From Candidatus Brevundimonas phytovorans (GTDB taxonomy: Bacteria > Pseudomonadota > Alphaproteobacteria > Caulobacterales > Caulobacteraceae), in contig CP119309.1 in the NCBI GenBank assembly GCA_029203145.1, positions 2,195,001 through 2,259,000 of the forward strand: DNA of 64,000 bases. Direction: 5' to 3'. Below are positions 28,654 to 37,269 of this stretch, one piece after another. Position 1 is the stretch's first letter, and each line of letters opens with the position of its first letter. The notes under the pieces were generated by a model. It saw nothing but the letters and a program-made list of their open reading frames with translations. It was not told the origin of the DNA and ran no database searches. The position numbers and the translations under genes were made by a program.

Positions 28654-30051
28654 ATGACCGACGCCGCCGCCTCGACTTTCCGCCCCTGGACGCCGCCGCG
28701 CCGGACCCAGAGGATGAGCCTGCCGCACTTCCTGTGGCAGAGCTGGCGTGATCCGCTCCAGATCTGGAGCCAGGCCCACTTCACCGAACTCTACATCGAC
28801 GGGGCCTCGCCGCTGGGCAAGACCCTGGTGGTCAGCGATCCGGCGGGCGTGCGCCACGTCCTGACCGACAACGCCGCCAACTATGAGAAGGGCGACCTGC
28901 AACGCCGCGTGCTGGGCCCCATGCTGGCCGACGGTCTGCTGCTGACCGAGGGCGAACAGTGGCGGCGCGCCCGGCGCATCATGGCCCCCCTGTTCACCCC
29001 CGCCCATACGGCCCGCACCGCCGAGGCCATGGACCGGGTCTGCCGCCGCCGCGTCGAGGGCTGGCGGCTGGAACACGGCGCGCGGGTGCTGAACATCGAC
29101 AGCGAGATGAGCGGGCTGACCTTCGACATCCTGTCGGCGGCGCTGTTCTCGGACGATCTGGACGGCGACGCGGCGGGCTTCGAGAAGGCGCTGAACCATT
29201 TCCTGGCGGTCGGGGCGCGGATCAGCCCGCTGGACGCGCTAAAGGCCCCCGACTGGATACCGCGCCTGGGCCGGGTGGCCTCGGGCGGGGACGCGCGCTT
29301 CTTCAAGGACCGCGTCGACGCCCTGGTGGCGCGGCGCCGGGCGCGGATCGAACAGGACGGCGACGCCCCCGAAGACCTGCTGACCGCCCTGCTCAGCGCC
29401 CGCGACGAGGAGGGCGACGGCTCGGGTCTGTCGGACCACGAGGTGGCGTCCAACATCCTGACCTTCATTCTGGCCGGGCATGAGACGACGGCGCGGACCC
29501 TGGGCTGGACCTTGCACCTGATCAGCCGCGACAAGCGCGTGGCCGATATCCTGAAGGCGGAAGCCGACGGCTGGGACCGCAGCGCCGCAGGACTTCGCGA
29601 CCTGCACTGGCACCGGGCGGTGATCGAGGAGGCCATGCGCCTGTTTCCGCCCGCCCCGGCCATGATCCGGCAGGCCGTGGCCGACGACGTGATCGGCGGG
29701 CATGAGGTCAAGGCCGGTCAGAGCGTGCTGATCGTGCCCTGGGTCATCCATCGCCACGAAAAGCTGTGGGACGAACCCGACGCCTTCCGCCCCGAACGCT
29801 TCCTGCCCGAGAACCGCAAGTCGATCGACCGCTACGCCTGGCTGCCGTTCAGCGGCGGTCCGCGCATCTGCATCGGCGCCGCCTTCGCCATGCAGGAGGC
29901 CATCATCGCCCTGGCCGAAATCCTCAAGGTCGCCGAGGTCGAGGCCATCACCCCGGTCGAACCCCGCCCTGTCCATCAGGTGACGCTGCGCAGCCAACGG
30001 ACCATGCGGCTGCGGCTGAGGGCGCGGCGGGACCGGCCAGTCGCAGCCTAG
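28654..30051 (+). CDS. Cytochrome P450
   Basis: A 465-residue soluble P450 monooxygenase. The I-helix oxygen-activation motif AGHETTAR, the K-helix EEAMRLFPPAP with its E-x-x-R, and the heme loop FSGGPRICIGAAFA with axial Cys406 are all intact. There is no N-terminal membrane anchor. It needs a redox partner that is not encoded nearby. The ATG at 28654 has GAAGGAG upstream. The substrate is unknown; the I-helix and FPPAP style resemble fatty-acid or alkane-type bacterial P450s. The stop overlaps that of the convergent ymdB gene. Confidence 0.95.
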   Translation: MTDAAASTFRPWTPPRRTQRMSLPHFLWQSWRDPLQIWSQAHFTELYIDGASPLGKTLVVSDPAGVRHVLTDNAANYEKGDLQRRVLGPMLADGLLLTEGEQWRRARRIMAPLFTPAHTARTAEAMDRVCRRRVEGWRLEHGARVLNIDSEMSGLTFDILSAALFSDDLDGDAAGFEKALNHFLAVGARISPLDALKAPDWIPRLGRVASGGDARFFKDRVDALVARRRARIEQDGDAPEDLLTALLSARDEEGDGSGLSDHEVASNILTFILAGHETTARTLGWTLHLISRDKRVADILKAEADGWDRSAAGLRDLHWHRAVIEEAMRLFPPAPAMIRQAVADDVIGGHEVKAGQSVLIVPWVIHRHEKLWDEPDAFRPERFLPENRKSIDRYAWLPFSGGPRICIGAAFAMQEAIIALAEILKVAEVEAITPVEPRPVHQVTLRSQRTMRLRLRARRDRPVAA

Positions 30052-30869
30052 ACCTGCGGGATCGCCTGGCTCAGACGCCCGCCGACGCGGATGGCTTCGA
30101 CCCGCGTCGCCAGACCCGTGCGGTCGTCGGTCTCGACGAAGACGCCGCAGATGGTGGCCGGGCCGCTGGCGGGGACGTAGCGTCCGCCGGACAGCCGCGT
30201 GGTGAAGCGGCGCAGGGGCTCTTCCTTGTCGTTGCCGATGACCGAGTCATAGTCGCAGCAGCCGCCGGCGTCGGTCTGATAGGCCGTGCCGTGGGGCAGG
30301 ATCTGGGCGTCGGCGGTCGGGACGTGGGTGTGGGTGCCGACCACCAGGCTGGCGCGGCCGTCGCAGAAGTGGCCCATGCCCATCTTCTCGCTGGTGGCCT
30401 CGGCGTGCATGTCGACGATGACGGCGTCGGCGACGACGCCCAGGGGTGCAGCCTCCAGCTCGCGCTCCACGGCGCTGAACGGGTCGTCCATCGGGTCCAT
30501 GTGGATGCGGCCCAGGACATTGATGACCAGCACCCGACGGCCGTCGGCGGTCACGAAGACGTCGGCGCCGCGACCCGGCGCGTCCATCAGGCGCGGATAG
30601 TTGGCGGGGCGGATCAGGCGCGGCTCGCGCACAATATAGGTCAGGGCCTCGCGCTGATCCCAGCTGTGGTTGCCCAACGTCAGGACATCGGCCCCGGCGG
30701 CGAAGATCTCGCGCGCCGTGTTCTCGGTGATGCCGAAGCCGCCTGCGGCGTTCTCGGCGTTGACCACCACGAAGTCGAGTTTGAGGTCGCGCCTCAGCCC
30801 CGGAAGATGATCCGAAAGCCCATCGCGCCCGGACTTGCCGACCACGTCACCGAAAAATGCCAGTCTCAT
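30048..30869 (-). CDS. ymdB: YmdB-family metallophosphoesterase
   Basis: A 273-residue cytosolic calcineurin-like phosphodiesterase of the TIGR00282/YmdB type, which in Bacillus hydrolyses 2',3'- and 3',5'-cyclic nucleotides. Metal-binding motifs visible are FFGDVVGKSGR, NAENAAGGFGI, LGNHSWDQ, and VDMHAEATSEK with GTHTHVPTAD. The ATG at 30869 overlaps the 5-FCL stop (ATGA), so the pair is cotranscribed. Confidence 0.93.
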   Translation of the reverse strand: MRLAFFGDVVGKSGRDGLSDHLPGLRRDLKLDFVVVNAENAAGGFGITENTAREIFAAGADVLTLGNHSWDQREALTYIVREPRLIRPANYPRLMDAPGRGADVFVTADGRRVLVINVLGRIHMDPMDDPFSAVERELEAAPLGVVADAVIVDMHAEATSEKMGMGHFCDGRASLVVGTHTHVPTADAQILPHGTAYQTDAGGCCDYDSVIGNDKEEPLRRFTTRLSGGRYVPASGPATICGVFVETDDRTGLATRVEAIRVGGRLSQAIPQV

Positions 30870-31411
30870 TGGACGGCTCTATAGCCCTTCTCGGTCAAAA
30901 CGCCATGCAGGCGCATGTCATGAGGCTCCAGCGCCAAGCGCTCGACCTCCTGCCCCGCATAGGCGAAGCCGACGCGCACCGCATTCGGCAGGACTGCGAA
31001 GGTCCGGTCGTAATAGCCCCCGCCCTGCCCCAGCCGCCCGCCGTGGGCGTCAAAGGCCAACAGCGGCGTCAGGATCAGGTCAGGCGTGACAGTCTCGGTC
31101 AGCGGCAGGGGCGCGGGACAGCCGGCGGCGTCCAGCTCCAGCGGCTCGCCCGGCGTCCAGGCGCGAAAGATCATGGCCGCGTCGCGCTCGATCACCACCG
31201 GCAGGCAGAGGCGTCGCCCCGCCTGATGCAGGGCGACGGCCAGGGCGTCCGTGTCCAGCTCCGACCCCATGGCGCGATAAAGGGCGACGGTTTCGCCGGA
31301 CGGCAGGGCCTCGGCGTGCCCGGCGGCGCGCTCGGCGGCTTCGCTATCGGCCTCGGCCAGCCGCTTGCGCAGGGCGCGCATCGAGGCGCGGAGTTCGTGT
31401 TTGGAGATCAT
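30866..31411 (-). CDS. 5-formyltetrahydrofolate cyclo-ligase
   Basis: This enzyme converts 5-formyl-THF to 5,10-methenyl-THF with ATP, returning stored folate to the active one-carbon pool. It has 181 residues. The signature LGQGGGYYDRTFA near the C-terminus and the N-terminal K-x-x-L-R-x-x-x-R-x-x-R pattern (KHELRASMRALRKRL) are intact. It lies downstream of the 6S RNA locus and zapA, the same neighbourhood as ygfA in many proteobacteria. Confidence 0.95.
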   Translation of the reverse strand: MISKHELRASMRALRKRLAEADSEAAERAAGHAEALPSGETVALYRAMGSELDTDALAVALHQAGRRLCLPVVIERDAAMIFRAWTPGEPLELDAAGCPAPLPLTETVTPDLILTPLLAFDAHGGRLGQGGGYYDRTFAVLPNAVRVGFAYAGQEVERLALEPHDMRLHGVLTEKGYRAVQ

Positions 31412-31448
31412 GAGGATTCTCTAGCCGACTTGCGCGAGAACACCCATC

Positions 31449-31476
31449 AATCCTCCCCCGCTTCGCAGGGGAGGAT
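31449..31476. repeat. Palindromic repeat, family A (half copy)
   Basis: AATCCTCCCCCGCTTCGCAG with GGGAGGAT forms one hairpin, the left half of a family A element, just upstream of the 5-FCL gene. Confidence 0.75.
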
Positions 31477-31479
31477 CAC

Positions 31480-31620
31480 TCGCGCTCAAGCAGCAAGGCC
31501 CCGCGGGCCGAGCGATAGCGCAAAAAGGCGCTCAAGCCGCGAGCGACCGCATCGCGAGCATAGCGCACAACCGCGCTCAAGCAGCGAGCCGCCGCGCGGC
31601 GAGCGATAGTGCAAAAAAGA
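31480..31620. repeat. Tandem hairpin array, family D (three units)
   Basis: Three roughly 45-base units, each CGCTCAAGC(A/C)GC, a GC-rich palindromic core, then GCGATAGCGC or a variant and an A run. On the minus strand the units read as T run, GCGCTATCGC, hairpin, GCTTGAGCG. The same family occurs in the other orientation at 58864-59105. Confidence 0.75.
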
Positions 31621-31641
31621 GTGAGGGTGGCGGCGCCGCGA

Positions 31642-31832
31642 GAGCCGTGAAGAACGTTTAAATCCTCTCGACCTGGGTAGCCAGGTGGGCTCCATATGAC
31701 CAAGCCCTCGAGCCCGGTCAGGGACAGATCCCTTAGAGTGAATTAAGGTCAGAAGGATATGTTGTCTTCGACGTGAGCCGCAGCAGGACCCGCCGTTGGA
31801 CAAGATAGGCGGTCCGAAGCGTTTCAACAATG
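31642..31832 (-). ncRNA. ssrS: 6S RNA (candidate)
   Basis: The non-coding gap between zapA and the 5-FCL gene is the classic location of 6S RNA, which binds housekeeping RNA polymerase in stationary phase. Read on the minus strand it can form several hairpins: GGACCGCC with GGCGGGTCC, AGGGA-TCTG-TCCCT, GGGCTC with GAGCCC, and ACCTGGCTACCCAGGT. The segment CACTCTAAGGGA matches my recollection of alphaproteobacterial 6S RNAs. The ends are approximate. No model search was run. Confidence 0.6.
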
Positions 31833-31844
31833 GCGAACCGCTCA

Positions 31845-31989
31845 CTCTTTCCTCCCCATTCGTGGGGAGGGGGACCGCGTAGCGGTGGAGGGGGCGGCGC
31901 AGAGGGCTGACGTGGAGTCGCCCCCTCCGTCTCGTCGGCTGCGCCGCCGATCCACCTCCCCATTCGCGCCGCGAACAGGGAGGAAAGAG
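31845..31989. repeat. Palindromic repeat, family A (full copy)
   Basis: Ends CTCTTTCCTCCCC and GGGAGGAAAGAG, inner CTCCCCATTCGTGGGGAG and CCGCGTAGCGG. It separates zapA from the 6S RNA gene and may terminate zapA transcription. Confidence 0.85.
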
Positions 31990-31994
31990 CAGGT

Positions 31995-32333
31995 TCAGAT
32001 CGTCTGGCAGATCTTCTCGATACGCGCCGCAACCGCGTTCAGCGCCTCGGCCACGCCGTCTCCGGCGGGCGGCGGCGCGGCCTTTTGCGGGCCGTCCTGG
32101 GCCGCCGGGCCCTGGCCGTTCTCCAGCCGCTGCCGCGCTTCGTGCAGTTCATCGGCCAGCATCAGCGAGGCCATCAGGAACAGGCGCAGGTCGCCGACAT
32201 GGCCGACGTCGCCGGCGATCTGACGCACATGGCTGTCGAACTGGCGGGCGAGGATGCGGACGCGCTCCTCCTGGCCGTCGGCGCAACCGACGGCGTAGGA
32301 ACGGCCGTTGACCTCTACTGTAACGGTCGCCAT
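31995..32333 (-). CDS. zapA: Cell division protein ZapA
   Basis: A 112-residue FtsZ-associated protein that helps bundle protofilaments in the Z-ring. The N-terminal domain MATVTVEVNGRSYAVGCADG with later VGDLRLFLMASLMLADEL is the family core; a Pro/Ala linker and a C-terminal helix follow. The ATG at 32333 overlaps the stop of the upstream coiled-coil gene (TGATG), so they are translationally coupled, as with zapA and zauP in Caulobacter. Confidence 0.93.
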   Translation of the reverse strand: MATVTVEVNGRSYAVGCADGQEERVRILARQFDSHVRQIAGDVGHVGDLRLFLMASLMLADELHEARQRLENGQGPAAQDGPQKAAPPPAGDGVAEALNAVAARIEKICQTI

Positions 32334-32590
32334 CAGCGCGCCTCCTGTTCGGCCAGAACCTCGCGCACGGCCTCGGCCGCGCGGCCCAGGGCCTCGGCCG
32401 CGTCACGGCCCGCGGCCTCCAGTTCCGCGATGCGCACCAGGTCGGCGGCGTTCGACGCCCGCGGCGCGAACAGGTCGTCATCGGTGATGGCGGGGGCGGT
32501 GGCCGGACGCGCCTTCAGCTCCAGCACCCTGCGTTCCAGCAGGGCCAGGGCCTTGTCGATGCGTGTCTTTGCGGCCGTAACGGCGTCCAT
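32333..32590 (-). CDS. zauP: ZauP-like coiled-coil protein (DUF4164 type)
   Basis: An 85-residue protein, almost wholly helical, with heptad-like stretches ARIDKALALLERRVLELK-type near the start (TRIDKALALLERRV) and VRIAELEAAGRDAAEALG later. In Caulobacter crescentus the gene directly before zapA encodes ZauP, a coiled-coil partner that with ZapA focuses the Z-ring; position and character match here. AAAGGA precedes the ATG at 32590. The name rests on context and coiled-coil character rather than on strong sequence identity. Confidence 0.75.
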   Translation of the reverse strand: MDAVTAAKTRIDKALALLERRVLELKARPATAPAITDDDLFAPRASNAADLVRIAELEAAGRDAAEALGRAAEAVREVLAEQEAR

Positions 32591-32689
32591 TGGGGTCCTT
32601 TCGTCCAGATTCCGTATAGAACCTGTGCGCGCGTCGGGGTAAAGCGGCGCCGCCCCGCTATATCCTGTTTCCTGAGGAAAGGTCTCGCC

Positions 32690-34684
32690 GTGACCGACGC
32701 CCAAGCTGCATTCGCCAAGCCTTCGCCCAAGCAGATGGCGGACGCCATCCGCGTCCTGGCCATGGACGGCGTCGAAAAGGCCAAGAGCGGCCACCCCGGC
32801 ATGCCCATGGGCATGGCCGACGTCGCCACCGTCCTCTATTCGAAATTCCTGAAGTTCGACGCCAGCCGCCCCGACTGGGCCGACCGCGACCGCTTCATCC
32901 TGTCGGCGGGCCACGGCTCGATGCTGATCTACAGCCTGCTGCACCTGACGGGCTACAAGGACGCGACCAGGGAACAGCTGGAGAACTTCCGCCAGTGGGG
33001 CGCCAAGACCGCCGGCCACCCGGAATATGGTCACATGACCGGCATCGAGACGACCACCGGCCCCCTGGGTCAGGGCATCGCCAACTCGGTCGGTTTCGCC
33101 CTGGCTGAGCGCCACCTGGCCGCCCGCTTCGGCTCGGATCTGGTCGACCACCGCACCTGGGTCATCGCCGGCGACGGCTGCCTGATGGAAGGCGTGTCGC
33201 AGGAAGCCATCGCCCTGGCCGGTCGCCTGAAGCTGAACAAGCTGTGCGTCATGTGGGACGACAACGAGATCACCATCGACGGCAAGGTCTCCCTGTCGGA
33301 CGCCACCGACCAGCTGGCCCGCTTCAAGGCCTCGGGCTGGGCGGTCAAGGCCATCGACGGCCACGACCACAAGCAGATCCAGAAGGCTCTGGCCTGGGCG
33401 ACCAAGCAGTCCAAGCCGACGCTGATCGCCTGCAAGACCAAGATCGGCAAGGGCGCCGCCACGATGGAAGGCAGCCACAAGACCCACGGCGCCGCCCTGG
33501 GCGCGACCGAGATCGCCGCCACGCGTCAGGCTCTGCACTGGCCCTTCGCGCCCTTCGACCTGCCGGAAGGCGTCCAGAAGGCCTGGGCCAAGGTCGGCAA
33601 GCAGGGCGCCAAGACGCGCAAATCGTGGGAAGCTCGCCTGCTGAACCACGCCCAGCGTGACGACTTCACCCGCGCCATGGCCGGCGACCTGCCGACCGGC
33701 GCCTTCGAGGCCCTGGACGCCAAGCTCAAGGAACTGGTTTCGAGCCAGCCTGCCCTGGCCACGCGCCAGTCCTCGGGCGAGGCGCTGGAGACGGTGTTCA
33801 ACGCCATCCCCGAACTGATCGGCGGCTCGGCCGACCTGACCGGCTCGAACAACACCTTCGTCAAGAACACCCAGATCCTCGACGCGCCCGACTACGCCGG
33901 TCGTTACGTCAACTGGGGCGTGCGCGAGCATGGCATGGCCTCGGCCATGAACGGCATGGCCCTGCACGGCGGCGTCATCCCCTACGCCGGCACCTTCATG
34001 GTCTTCTCGGACTACAGCCGCCCGGCGATCCGCCTGGCCGCCCTGATGGGCGTGCGCGTGGTTCACGTCCTGACCCATGACTCGATCGGTCTGGGCGAAG
34101 ACGGTCCGACCCACCAGCCGGTCGAGCATCTGGCGGCCCTGCGCGCCATCCCCAACCTGATGGTCTTCCGCCCTGCGGACACCGTCGAGGCGCTGGAGTG
34201 CTGGCAGGTCGCCCTGCAGCACAAGAAGACGCCGTCGGGCATGTGCCTGTCGCGTCAGAAAACCCCGGCGGTCCGTCTGACCGACGCCGGCGAAAACCTG
34301 TCACGCAAGGGCGCCTATGAGCTGAAGGCCGCCAACGGCGCCGCGAAAGTCACCCTGTTCGGCACCGGCACCGAAGTCGCCCTGGCGCTGAAGGCGGCTG
34401 AAACTCTGGAGGCCGAAGGCGTGCCGACCCGCGTGGTCTCGGTGCCCTGCTTCGAACTGTTCGAGCAGCAGCCCAAGGCCTATCAGGACGCCGTCATCGG
34501 CCGCGGCACCGTCCGCGTCGCCGTGGAAGCCGCGATCAAGCAGGGCTGGGAACGCTTCATCGGCGAAGACGGCGGCTTTGTCGGCATGACCGGCTTCGGC
34601 GCCTCGGCCCCGGCCGAAGTCCTCTACCGCGAGTTCGGCATCACCGCCGAGGCCGTGGTCGAAGCCGCCAAGGCCCGGCTGTAA
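32690..34684 (+). CDS. tkt: Transketolase
   Basis: A thiamine-diphosphate enzyme of the non-oxidative pentose phosphate pathway that transfers two-carbon ketol units. It has 664 residues. Visible are GHPGMPMGMAD, the ThDP-binding IAGDGCLMEGVSQEA with the later D-N, DDNEITIDGKVSLS, and the pyrimidine-domain GVREHGMASAMNG with HDSIGLGEDGPTHQP. The GTG at 32690 is preceded by GAGGAAAGG. It is divergent from zauP-zapA and followed closely by an esterase gene. Confidence 0.97.
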   Translation: MTDAQAAFAKPSPKQMADAIRVLAMDGVEKAKSGHPGMPMGMADVATVLYSKFLKFDASRPDWADRDRFILSAGHGSMLIYSLLHLTGYKDATREQLENFRQWGAKTAGHPEYGHMTGIETTTGPLGQGIANSVGFALAERHLAARFGSDLVDHRTWVIAGDGCLMEGVSQEAIALAGRLKLNKLCVMWDDNEITIDGKVSLSDATDQLARFKASGWAVKAIDGHDHKQIQKALAWATKQSKPTLIACKTKIGKGAATMEGSHKTHGAALGATEIAATRQALHWPFAPFDLPEGVQKAWAKVGKQGAKTRKSWEARLLNHAQRDDFTRAMAGDLPTGAFEALDAKLKELVSSQPALATRQSSGEALETVFNAIPELIGGSADLTGSNNTFVKNTQILDAPDYAGRYVNWGVREHGMASAMNGMALHGGVIPYAGTFMVFSDYSRPAIRLAALMGVRVVHVLTHDSIGLGEDGPTHQPVEHLAALRAIPNLMVFRPADTVEALECWQVALQHKKTPSGMCLSRQKTPAVRLTDAGENLSRKGAYELKAANGAAKVTLFGTGTEVALALKAAETLEAEGVPTRVVSVPCFELFEQQPKAYQDAVIGRGTVRVAVEAAIKQGWERFIGEDGGFVGMTGFGASAPAEVLYREFGITAEAVVEAAKARL

Positions 34685-34689
34685 GCCTC

Positions 34690-35547
34690 GTGCGCCGCCT
34701 CGCCCTCATCCTGAGCTTCGGCTTGTCGATGGCGGGCGGCGCAACCGCCCTCGCCGAGACGGCCGGGGCCCAAGCGACCGCCCCCGTGGCGGTCGAGACG
34801 CCCATCGTTATCGGCCAGTCCTACGCCCTGCCCTCCGCCGTCATGGGCCAAACGCGCGAGATCAACGTCTGGCTGCCGCCCGGCTATGAGCGCAGCGGCC
34901 AGACCTATCCGGTACTCTACGTCCTCGACGGCGGTCAGGATCAGGACTTCCACCACATCTCGGGCATCGCCCAGCTGGGGACCATCGTCGGCACCACCCG
35001 CGACGTCATCGTGGTGGGCATCGCCTCGGTCGACCGCCGCAACGAGTTGGCCCTGCCGACCGACAACGCCGAACTCATCGCCCGCTATCCGACCCAAGGG
35101 CAGTCCGACCGCTTCCGTCGTTTCGTGTCCGACGAAGTCATGCCCTTCATCGAAGGCCGCTTCCGCACCAGCGGCGAGACGGCCCTGATGGGCGAGTCCC
35201 TGGCCGGGCTCTTCGTGGTCGAGACCTTCCTGAAGGAACCGCAGATGTTCGACGCCTATGTCGCCGTCAGCCCCAGCCTGTGGTGGGACGGCGGCCAGCT
35301 GGCGCGGCAGTCGGGGGCGCATCTGCGCGACCACGCCAACGATCCGCGCACCCTGATCCTGACGCTCGGCGACGAGGGCGAGGAGATGCAGGCGCCGATG
35401 GATGTCCTGACCGCCAACCTGCGCGATCACGCCCTGCCCGGCGTCAAATGGGATTTCACCCCGCGCCCGACCGAGAGCCACGCCAGCATCTATCACGGCG
35501 CCGCTCTGGACGCCTTCCGCCGCCTCTATGCGGTTCCTGCACCATGA
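34690..35547 (+). CDS. Exported alpha/beta-hydrolase esterase (Fes/IroE-like)
   Basis: A 285-residue protein with a signal peptide (LILSFGLSMAGGATALAETA), so periplasmic or secreted. The esterase domain has TREINVWLPPGYE, PVLYVLDGGQDQDFHH and the nucleophile elbow ALMGESLAGLFVV, as in the putative esterase family that includes enterobactin/salmochelin esterases. A late His in TESHASIYHGAAL is a candidate for the triad. The substrate is unknown. GTG start six bases after tkt; stop overlaps the VOC gene as ATGA. Confidence 0.9.
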   Translation: MRRLALILSFGLSMAGGATALAETAGAQATAPVAVETPIVIGQSYALPSAVMGQTREINVWLPPGYERSGQTYPVLYVLDGGQDQDFHHISGIAQLGTIVGTTRDVIVVGIASVDRRNELALPTDNAELIARYPTQGQSDRFRRFVSDEVMPFIEGRFRTSGETALMGESLAGLFVVETFLKEPQMFDAYVAVSPSLWWDGGQLARQSGAHLRDHANDPRTLILTLGDEGEEMQAPMDVLTANLRDHALPGVKWDFTPRPTESHASIYHGAALDAFRRLYAVPAP

Positions 35548-35936
35548 GCCATCTCGGCGCCGTCAGCCTGCTGGTCCGCGACTATGACGAGGCCATCGCC
35601 TTCTTCGTCGGCAGGCTGGGCTTCGAGCTCAGCGAAGACACCGACATGGGCGGCGGCAAGCGCTGGGTCCGCGTTACGCCCAAAGGGGGCCAGACCTCCC
35701 TGCTGCTGGCCCGCGCCGCGACGCCTAGCCAAGTCGCCCAGATCGGCGATCAGGCGGGCGGCCGCGTCTGGCTGTTCCTTTACACCGACGACCTGATGCG
35801 CGACCACGCCGCCTGGCTGGACGCCGGCGTCGTCTTCCGCGAAACGCCCCGTCACGAGGCCTATGGCAAGGTGGTGGTCTTCGAAGACCTCTACGGCAAC
35901 GCCTGGGACCTGATCGAACCCGCTACCGGAGCCTGA
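35544..35936 (+). CDS. VOC-family (glyoxalase-like) protein
   Basis: A 130-residue vicinal-oxygen-chelate fold protein: LGAVSLLVRDYDEAIAFFVG and LGFELSEDT at the start, VFEDLYGNAWDLIEP at the end with the typical E/D-x-x-G-N motif. It is one fold unit, dimerising in the family to form a metal site. It could be a glyoxalase, dioxygenase or resistance protein; sequence alone does not decide. It starts within the esterase stop and precedes purT by four bases. Confidence 0.88.
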   Translation: MSHLGAVSLLVRDYDEAIAFFVGRLGFELSEDTDMGGGKRWVRVTPKGGQTSLLLARAATPSQVAQIGDQAGGRVWLFLYTDDLMRDHAAWLDAGVVFRETPRHEAYGKVVVFEDLYGNAWDLIEPATGA

Positions 35937-35940
35937 GCCC

Positions 35941-37134
35941 ATGAAGATCGGCACGCCGCTTACCGACCACGCCACGCGCGTCATGCTGCTCGGCTCGGGC
36001 GAGCTGGGCAAGGAGGTGGCTATCGAGCTGCAGCGTCTGGGCGCCGAGGTGATCGCGGTGGACCGCTACCCCAACGCCCCGGCCATGCAGGTGGCGCACC
36101 GCAGCCACGTCATTCCGATGACCGATCCCCAGGTGCTGAACGGCCTGATCATGGCCGAGGCCCCGCACATCATCGTGCCGGAAATCGAGGCCATCGCCAC
36201 CGAGGTTCTGGCGGCCGTCGAGGCGGCGGGGCTGGCCCGCGTCATCCCCACCGCCCGCGCCACCCAGCTGACCATGAACCGCGAGGGCATCCGCCGTCTG
36301 GCCGCCGAGGAACTGGGCCTGCCGACCAGCCCCTACGCCTTTGCGGGCAGCGCCGAGGAACTGGCGGCGGGGGCCGAGGCCGTCGGCTTCCCCTGCTTCG
36401 TCAAGCCGGTGATGTCGTCCTCGGGCAAGGGCCAGTCCTATGTCGAGAGCGCCGATCAGGTCGCCGAGGCCTGGACCTATGCGCAAGGCTCGGGCCGGGT
36501 CGCGGGCGGACGGGTCATCGTCGAGGGCCGCATCGACTTCGACTATGAGATCACCCTGCTGACCGTGCGGTCGCTGCGCGACGGCGCGGTGCGCACGGAC
36601 TTCTGCGCCCCCATCGGCCATCGCCAGCAGAAGGGCGACTATGTCGAAAGCTGGCAGCCGCAGATCATGAGCGAGGCTGCGCTGAAGGCCGCGCAGGACA
36701 TCGCCGGCAAGGTGACCGACGCCCTGGGCGGCCTCGGCGTCTTCGGCGTCGAACTGTTCGTGACCGGTGACAAGGTCTGGTTCTCCGAGGTCTCGCCGCG
36801 CCCGCACGACACCGGCCTGGTGACGCTGGCGACCCAGACCATGAGCGAGTTCGCCCTGCACGCCCGCGCCATCCTCGGCCTGCCGGTGGACGTCACCCTG
36901 CGCGAGCCGGGCGCCAGCGCCGTCATCTATGGCGGCCTGGAGGCCGAGGGCGTGGTCTATGAAGGCGTGGCCGAGGCCCTGTCGGCGCCAACCATCGACC
37001 TGCGCCTGTTCGGCAAGCCCGAGGCCTTTGAGCGCCGCCGCATGGGCGTGGCGCTCGCCCGCGGCTCGGACACGGATCAGGCGCGCCAGCGGGCGACCGA
37101 GGCGGCCAGCAAGGTTCGCGTCGTCAAACCCTGA
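35941..37134 (+). CDS. purT: Formate-dependent phosphoribosylglycinamide formyltransferase
   Basis: PurT formylates GAR using formate and ATP, bypassing the folate-dependent PurN step. It has 397 residues in the ATP-grasp superfamily. Landmarks are MLLGSGELGKEVAIELQRLG, VDRYPNAPAMQVAHRSHVI, LTMNREGIRRLAAEELGLP and the ATP-grasp FPCFVKPVMSSSGKGQS, then GVELFVTGDKVWFSEVSPRP. PurU in the same window generates formate, making a plausible supply pair. ATG four bases after the VOC gene. Confidence 0.97.
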   Translation: MKIGTPLTDHATRVMLLGSGELGKEVAIELQRLGAEVIAVDRYPNAPAMQVAHRSHVIPMTDPQVLNGLIMAEAPHIIVPEIEAIATEVLAAVEAAGLARVIPTARATQLTMNREGIRRLAAEELGLPTSPYAFAGSAEELAAGAEAVGFPCFVKPVMSSSGKGQSYVESADQVAEAWTYAQGSGRVAGGRVIVEGRIDFDYEITLLTVRSLRDGAVRTDFCAPIGHRQQKGDYVESWQPQIMSEAALKAAQDIAGKVTDALGGLGVFGVELFVTGDKVWFSEVSPRPHDTGLVTLATQTMSEFALHARAILGLPVDVTLREPGASAVIYGGLEAEGVVYEGVAEALSAPTIDLRLFGKPEAFERRRMGVALARGSDTDQARQRATEAASKVRVVKP

Positions 37135-37269
37135 AAATCCGCTGCAAAGCTTGCCCTGACTGTAAAATAAAGGCGCCGACCTTCGACTTTAGTCGGTTGT
37201 CGTCGAGCCCCTAATGGGTCCAGAAATGCCGAAAGGTCGCAGCCTAGTCGACCCGGAGGACCGTTCGTC

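Noticed and set aside
32591..34222. Long minus-strand frame opposite tkt, continuous with the 85-residue ZauP-like gene
   Set aside because: The part over tkt is antisense shadow; only the end after the ATG at 32590, with its AAAGGA site, is coded.
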